DNA of 64,000 nt. Origin: Paenibacillus sp. ACRRX (GTDB lineage: Bacteria > Bacillota > Bacilli > Paenibacillales > Paenibacillaceae). The notes beneath the pieces are model-generated. The model saw nothing but the letters and a program-made list of their open reading frames with translations, had not been told where the DNA came from and did no database searches. Both the position numbers and the translations under genes were made by a program. The stretch lies in NCBI RefSeq assembly GCF_022346885.1, contig NZ_JAKRNK010000009.1, positions 1 through 64,000 of the forward strand. Reading direction: 5' to 3'. This document shows, in pieces, positions 60,153 to 64,000 of this stretch (position 1 is its first letter; each line of letters begins with the position of its first letter).

Positions 60153-61076
60153 ATGCGTCGACTTAAGCGGATACATCGCTCGGATCGCAGTCGGACGGGT
60201 GCACGATCAGGTAAACGAACAGCAGCATTATCGCTGCGCAGAGGGAAAAGGCCGATACGTCGCCTCAGCTCTCTGAGTCTTACAAAGACGGGTATGCGTA
60301 GGCGGAAAGCCGTGAAAAGGATGAGGAAGCAGTGGACATCGCATCCTCATCCAATCGTGTCGGTCATTATCCCGGTAATGAATGAACGTCGCACGATCGT
60401 GGAGGTAATCCATGAGGCACGTAGAGTTCATCCGGAAACAGAGATCATTGTGGTGTCCAATGGGACATCTGATGGCTCAGGTCTACTAGCAGAAAGAGCC
60501 GGGGCGCATGTCATTCGGCATGCCAATCCGCTGGGTCACGATGTAGGCCGGACCATAGGTGCAGAGGCAGCGAAAGGTGAGATTCTACTCTTTATCGACG
60601 GGGATATGGTCATACCAGCAGAGCGATTAAAACCTTTTATTAGGGCCGTTGCTGCAGGTGTAGATGTGGCCTTAAATGATTATTCAGGACCGACCAACAG
60701 GCGTTATGTACATCGTGTCGTCTTGGCCAAGCATACGCTAAATGCACTGTTGTCCCGATCTGATCTAAAAGGGACGTCCATGACTGCTGTTCCGCATGCC
60801 CTAAGCCGAAGAGCCTTGGATACCATTGGCGCCGATTCATTATCGATCCCGCCGCTCGCTCATGCAAGGGCAGTTCATCAGGGGCTTCGGGTCGAACGAA
60901 CGGTCGGCATCGATGTTGGCAGTTTAAATCCGATACGGACGAAGCAGTATGAGCAAGATCCACTTACATCTCTGATTGACAATGACCATCTTCAATCTGT
61001 ACGCTGGCTCATTGAACATGCGGGCAATCGGGGAGGTTACACGGATTTAAACCGACAACGCCATCTTGTGAGGTGA
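60153..61076 (+). CDS. GT2 glycosyltransferase with basic N-terminal tail, copy 1
   Basis: About 307 residues from ATG 60153 (GGGGGTG at 5 nt); the frame opens at TTG 60069 but those 28 residues are unsupported. The first 65 residues are extremely Arg/Lys-rich. Then a GT-A domain: SVIIPVMNERRTI, IIVVSNGTSDGS, GHDVGRTIGA, and the DXD-type LFIDGDMVIP. The second half (SMTAVPHALSRRALDTIGADSLSIPP) is shared with copy 2. Sugar donor unknown; dTDP-rhamnose is suggested by rmlA/B. First gene of the operon. Confidence 0.87.
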   Translation: MRRLKRIHRSDRSRTGARSGKRTAALSLRRGKRPIRRLSSLSLTKTGMRRRKAVKRMRKQWTSHPHPIVSVIIPVMNERRTIVEVIHEARRVHPETEIIVVSNGTSDGSGLLAERAGAHVIRHANPLGHDVGRTIGAEAAKGEILLFIDGDMVIPAERLKPFIRAVAAGVDVALNDYSGPTNRRYVHRVVLAKHTLNALLSRSDLKGTSMTAVPHALSRRALDTIGADSLSIPPLAHARAVHQGLRVERTVGIDVGSLNPIRTKQYEQDPLTSLIDNDHLQSVRWLIEHAGNRGGYTDLNRQRHLVR

Positions 61077-62290
61077 AATCGTTGAAGCGTAAGGTAATGA
61101 GGCGAGGAAGATATCAACGTAAGGCGAAGCGATCCAGACGTGCAGCTGCTGTTCACAGAAGCCAAAGACCACTTCAACGGCCGCGGCACAAGAAGAGGCG
61201 ATTGCGTTCAGCGCAGACAGTTGCAGGATCGATGCAAGACAAACAAATGAAGCGGCATTCTCCGCTGTCTGAACCGTTAGTATCAGCTGCCGTAATACGG
61301 AGCTCGGAAGAGGCGGGTATGCATGATGGACAATTGGCACGAGATGCCCAATACCAGCTGCTGGACCTGAATTCGCGTTTAAAGTCATTAAAGAGATCAT
61401 TTAGTGCATGTTATGCCAACGCCTTCTCGCATATTGTATCGTACGAGGCGATATTGGCACTAGGAAAAGCTTATCAGGCCGGGTATTCCCGCGAAGCAGG
61501 GCCAGAACTGGCGCTGCCTTCGGTTGTACTGATTCCGGCGACAAAGCGTCATGCCGTTATTATAAGCGCGATGAATGAACAAGAACGAATTAGCTCGGTG
61601 CTGCAAGAACTGGAACGTCTTGTGTTAGATGAACTGATCATAATCGTTAACGGGTCAACGGATATGACTTTACAATTGGCAAGAGAAGCATCGCCTGCAT
61701 CAACGATTGTCCATTACCCGGATGCTATAGGGCACGATGTAGGTCGTTCCATAGGTGCTAAGCTGGCTAGAGCAGACGTGATGCTGTTTACAGATAGTGA
61801 TCTCCAAGTCCCAGCAGAGGACTTGGGTGCATTTATTTGGGCGGTAGAAAGTGGTATAGATGTCGCGTTAAACGATATTAGTCCTTTTATGGGTACGTTT
61901 GACAACCAGGATACCATCAGTCATTGCAAGTTATGGCTTAACCACACTCTGGGCAGAGAAGATCTGGATGTGAATTCGCTGACTGCAGTGCCACACGCAT
62001 TAAGTCGGCGTACGGTGGATACCATCGGTGTTGATGCGCTTAGTGTCCCACCGCGGGCGCATACATTAGCACTGCTGCATGGATTAAACGTGCAGCGAGT
62101 TCACGTAGTAGATGTCATTACACATAATCGAATGCGTGCCACGAACGTTGGAGATCACAATCCCGTGGCTCAGCTTATACTAGGGGACCATGTGGAAGCT
62201 ATTCAGGAAATATGGAAATGGTACGGTGACCGTCTTCACGAGCCCCAGCGTAGTCGTGACCAGATCGCGCTCAGGAGGAATGGAACATGA
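61073..62290 (+). CDS. GT2 glycosyltransferase with basic N-terminal tail, copy 2
   Basis: 405 residues. Overlaps copy 1 as GTGA (GTG 61073); TTG 61082 behind AGGTGA is an alternative. Residues 1-60 are again very basic, followed by an extra helical region of about 90 residues not in copy 1, then the GT-A domain: AVIISAMNEQERI, IIIVNGSTDMT, GHDVGRSIGA, LFTDSDLQVP and LTAVPHALSRRTVDTIGVDALSVPP. Paralog of copy 1. Confidence 0.87.
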   Translation: MKSLKRKVMRRGRYQRKAKRSRRAAAVHRSQRPLQRPRHKKRRLRSAQTVAGSMQDKQMKRHSPLSEPLVSAAVIRSSEEAGMHDGQLARDAQYQLLDLNSRLKSLKRSFSACYANAFSHIVSYEAILALGKAYQAGYSREAGPELALPSVVLIPATKRHAVIISAMNEQERISSVLQELERLVLDELIIIVNGSTDMTLQLAREASPASTIVHYPDAIGHDVGRSIGAKLARADVMLFTDSDLQVPAEDLGAFIWAVESGIDVALNDISPFMGTFDNQDTISHCKLWLNHTLGREDLDVNSLTAVPHALSRRTVDTIGVDALSVPPRAHTLALLHGLNVQRVHVVDVITHNRMRATNVGDHNPVAQLILGDHVEAIQEIWKWYGDRLHEPQRSRDQIALRRNGT

Positions 62291-63045
62291 CACTTGCCCA
62301 TGTAGCGGCGCCATTGTCCAGCATCATTATTCCTACGTATAATCGCTGCGAACTGTTGCGGCACTGCGTCTCATCCATACGCAAGTATACGGATGTACCG
62401 TATGAGATCATTGTGGTCGATAATCATTCCTCAGACGGTACACGCCATTATTGTATTGCGGAAAGGCTCACTTATGTTTCGCTGCCGGAGAACAGGGGGT
62501 TCCCCGCAGCATGCAATGCAGGGATGCTGATTAGTTCAGGCGATACAATCGTGCTGCTTAACAATGATGTAGTCGTATCTCATTATTGGCTGCGCAACTT
62601 AAGTCAAGCTCTGATGGAGCATGAAGAAGTTGGCATCGTTGGACCAACTACCAATTACGCAAGCGGGCGTCAACAAGTGAATCATCCTTATGAAGATCTA
62701 GAGCAGTTTCACCGATTAGCAGCACAACTTAATCAACCCGATCGTTTCAAGCGTGAGCGTGTGCAGCGTGTAGTTGGGCTTTGTTTTGCCTTGAAACGTA
62801 AGGTTTTGGATACGATAGGCCTGCTGGATGAGCAATTTAATCCAGGACACTATGAGGATGATGATTTTTGTCTAAGAGCGCGTATGAGCGGTTACGGAAT
62901 TATGATGTGCGGGGATGTGTTCGTTCACCATTATGGCAGCCATAGCTTCAAACAACTCGGGGAGACTCATCTTCGACAACTGGTGCAGCGTAATTATGAG
63001 TTGTTCAAGCGCAAATGGAATATCGATCCCCACCATTTTATGTGA
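62287..63045 (+). CDS. GT2 glycosyltransferase (rhamnosyltransferase-like)
   Basis: 252 residues, ATGA overlap with copy 2. Classical GT2: SIIIPTYNRCELL, IIVVDNHSSDGT, NRGFPAACNAG, LLNNDVVVSHYWL (DXD-equivalent NND), and HYEDDDFCLRARMSGYGI (ED catalytic segment). Resembles WbbL/RfbF-type transferases that use dTDP-rhamnose, in line with the rmlA and rmlB genes after it. Confidence 0.9.
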   Translation: MTLAHVAAPLSSIIIPTYNRCELLRHCVSSIRKYTDVPYEIIVVDNHSSDGTRHYCIAERLTYVSLPENRGFPAACNAGMLISSGDTIVLLNNDVVVSHYWLRNLSQALMEHEEVGIVGPTTNYASGRQQVNHPYEDLEQFHRLAAQLNQPDRFKRERVQRVVGLCFALKRKVLDTIGLLDEQFNPGHYEDDDFCLRARMSGYGIMMCGDVFVHHYGSHSFKQLGETHLRQLVQRNYELFKRKWNIDPHHFM

Positions 63046-63057
63046 GGAGGAAGAGAT

Positions 63058-63789
63058 GTGAAGGGAATTATTCTGGCGGGAGGCACTGGAACACGACTAT
63101 ATCCGTTAACGAAGCTGGTGAACAAACATTTGCTTCCCGTCGGCAAGTATCCGATGATTAGCTATGGCATTGAGCGGCTTCGCTTTGCCGGAGTGACCGA
63201 TTTAATTATCGTTACAGGAAAAATGTCCGCAGCTTTGTTCACCGAATATATCGGAAGCGGGCAGCAATTCGGGGTTCGTGTTACCTTTTCTATCCAAGAA
63301 GAAGCCGGTGGCATTGCACAAGCATTATCGTTGGCTGAGCCTTTTCTTGCTCCGGGAGAGAAATTTGTTGTGCTGCTTGGCGACAATTTATTTCAAGATG
63401 ACATCACTCCTTATGTGCAGTCGTATCTGGAGCAGGGCTCAGGTGAAGCCCGTGTACTTCTGAAGAAGGTGTCTGATCCCAGAAGATACGGTGTACCCGT
63501 ATTTGACGAGGTAAAACAAGATTACATTATACGGATTGAGGAAAAGCCGAAGCAGCCCAAGTCCTATTATTGCGTAACAGGTATTTATATGTATGATACT
63601 GAAGTGTTTCGACATATTCACAGTATTGCGCCTTCAGCGCGTGGTGAGCTTGAAATTACGGACGTTAACAATGTGTACGCACAGGCTGATAGTCTTAAAT
63701 ATGATGTGTTAAGGGGATGGTGGACAGATGCCGGAACCTTTGACTCCTTTAATGAAGCAGCGATGAAGCTGCGTGGGGTACAGTTATGA
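63058..63789 (+). CDS. rmlA: glucose-1-phosphate thymidylyltransferase (RmlA/SpsI)
   Basis: 243 residues from a GTG start with GAGGAGG at 7 nt. Nucleotidyltransferase motif LAGGTGTRLYPLT at 6-18 with Lys24 and Lys30 context (NKHLLPVGKYPM), LLGDN, EEKP and GWWTDAGT. Makes dTDP-glucose, the first step to dTDP-rhamnose. The short form without the C-terminal extension matches SpsI of the Bacillus subtilis spore-coat sps operon. Overlaps rmlB as ATGA. Confidence 0.93.
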   Translation: MKGIILAGGTGTRLYPLTKLVNKHLLPVGKYPMISYGIERLRFAGVTDLIIVTGKMSAALFTEYIGSGQQFGVRVTFSIQEEAGGIAQALSLAEPFLAPGEKFVVLLGDNLFQDDITPYVQSYLEQGSGEARVLLKKVSDPRRYGVPVFDEVKQDYIIRIEEKPKQPKSYYCVTGIYMYDTEVFRHIHSIAPSARGELEITDVNNVYAQADSLKYDVLRGWWTDAGTFDSFNEAAMKLRGVQL

Positions 63790-64000
63790 GGAAGTTTCTA
63801 GTCACAGGGGGAATGGGATTTATCGGGAGTAATTTTATCGGATACATGTTTGAGCATTATGCTGATATTCATATTACGAACGCGGATGCTCTTACGTATG
63901 CTGGTAATCCTGATAATGTGGAAAAATGGAGCAGTTCGGATCGATATCAGTTTGTTAGAACGGATATTACGGATGCAGAGCAAGTCCGTAGTCTATTTCA
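63786..64000 (+). CDS. rmlB: dTDP-glucose 4,6-dehydratase (RmlB), partial at window end
   Basis: Starts at ATG 63786, overlapping the rmlA stop by 4 nt, and runs off the window after 71 codons. The NAD-binding TGGMGFIGSNF and the RmlB hallmark ALTYAGNPDNV are visible. Second step of dTDP-rhamnose synthesis; rmlC and rmlD are expected to follow outside the window. Confidence 0.92.
   Translation, partial: MRKFLVTGGMGFIGSNFIGYMFEHYADIHITNADALTYAGNPDNVEKWSSSDRYQFVRTDITDAEQVRSLF

Overview
The window looks like chromosome from an endospore-forming member of the Bacillales, most likely Paenibacillus or a close relative. The evidence is a three-gene GerA-type germinant receptor operon with a forespore sigma-G-like promoter, a giant collagen-like BclA-type spore surface protein with a mother-cell sigma-K-like promoter, a YheC/YheD ATP-grasp gene, a CotSA-like glycosyltransferase and a dTDP-rhamnose start, plus Bacillales-style strong ribosome binding sites, frequent TTG/GTG starts and CcpA-type cre sites. 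No rRNA, tRNA, CRISPR array, prophage or insertion sequence was seen.

Layout. 1-600 is a 135-bp tandem repeat array continuing off the left edge. 652-3351 is a SERCA-type calcium ATPase. 4156-5832 is a MalL-type alpha-glucosidase behind a LacI-family operator. 5978-11459 is a six-gene minus-strand operon (binding protein, alkaline-phosphatase-superfamily hydrolase, two permeases, ATPase, DeoR regulator) whose promoter overlaps a cre site; it probably takes up and cleaves a phosphoester. 12109-17973 is a polyphosphate locus: ppk, a Ppx/GppA paralog with a degraded active site, and an intact divergent Ppx/GppA-HD protein. 18029-24362 holds a zinc phospholipase-C-like protein, a GH125 mannosidase behind a structured leader, CheX, an SDR enzyme and a YfmL-like helicase. 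24912-29366 contains two tandem duplications: a pair of orphan binding lipoproteins and a pair of small two-TM proteins. 29531-33574 is the ger operon, 33749-35802 ecsAB, and 36022-40161 the 1380-residue collagen-like protein. 40483-51060 is ordinary accessory metabolism and regulation (Nudix, HAD, two MocR regulators, aminotransferase, flavin-binding protein, AraC, two DinB proteins, aquaporin, GNAT). 51204-52007 is psd.

The right end (52166-64000) is the most interesting region. YheC-like ATP-grasp and GT4 genes diverge, and are followed by a 1727-residue protein built from 145 consecutive ten-residue repeats with no insertion or deletion, then three overlapping GT2 glycosyltransferase genes (two of them paralogs with very basic N-terminal tails), rmlA and the start of rmlB. 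I read this as a spore-surface fibre protein with a dedicated rhamnose-type glycosylation cassette. About half of the decapeptides carry histidine at the same position, which in a stacked solenoid would form a ladder.

Limits: all names come from reading motifs by eye. No database, structure or folding program was run. Promoter and RNA-structure calls are pattern matches.
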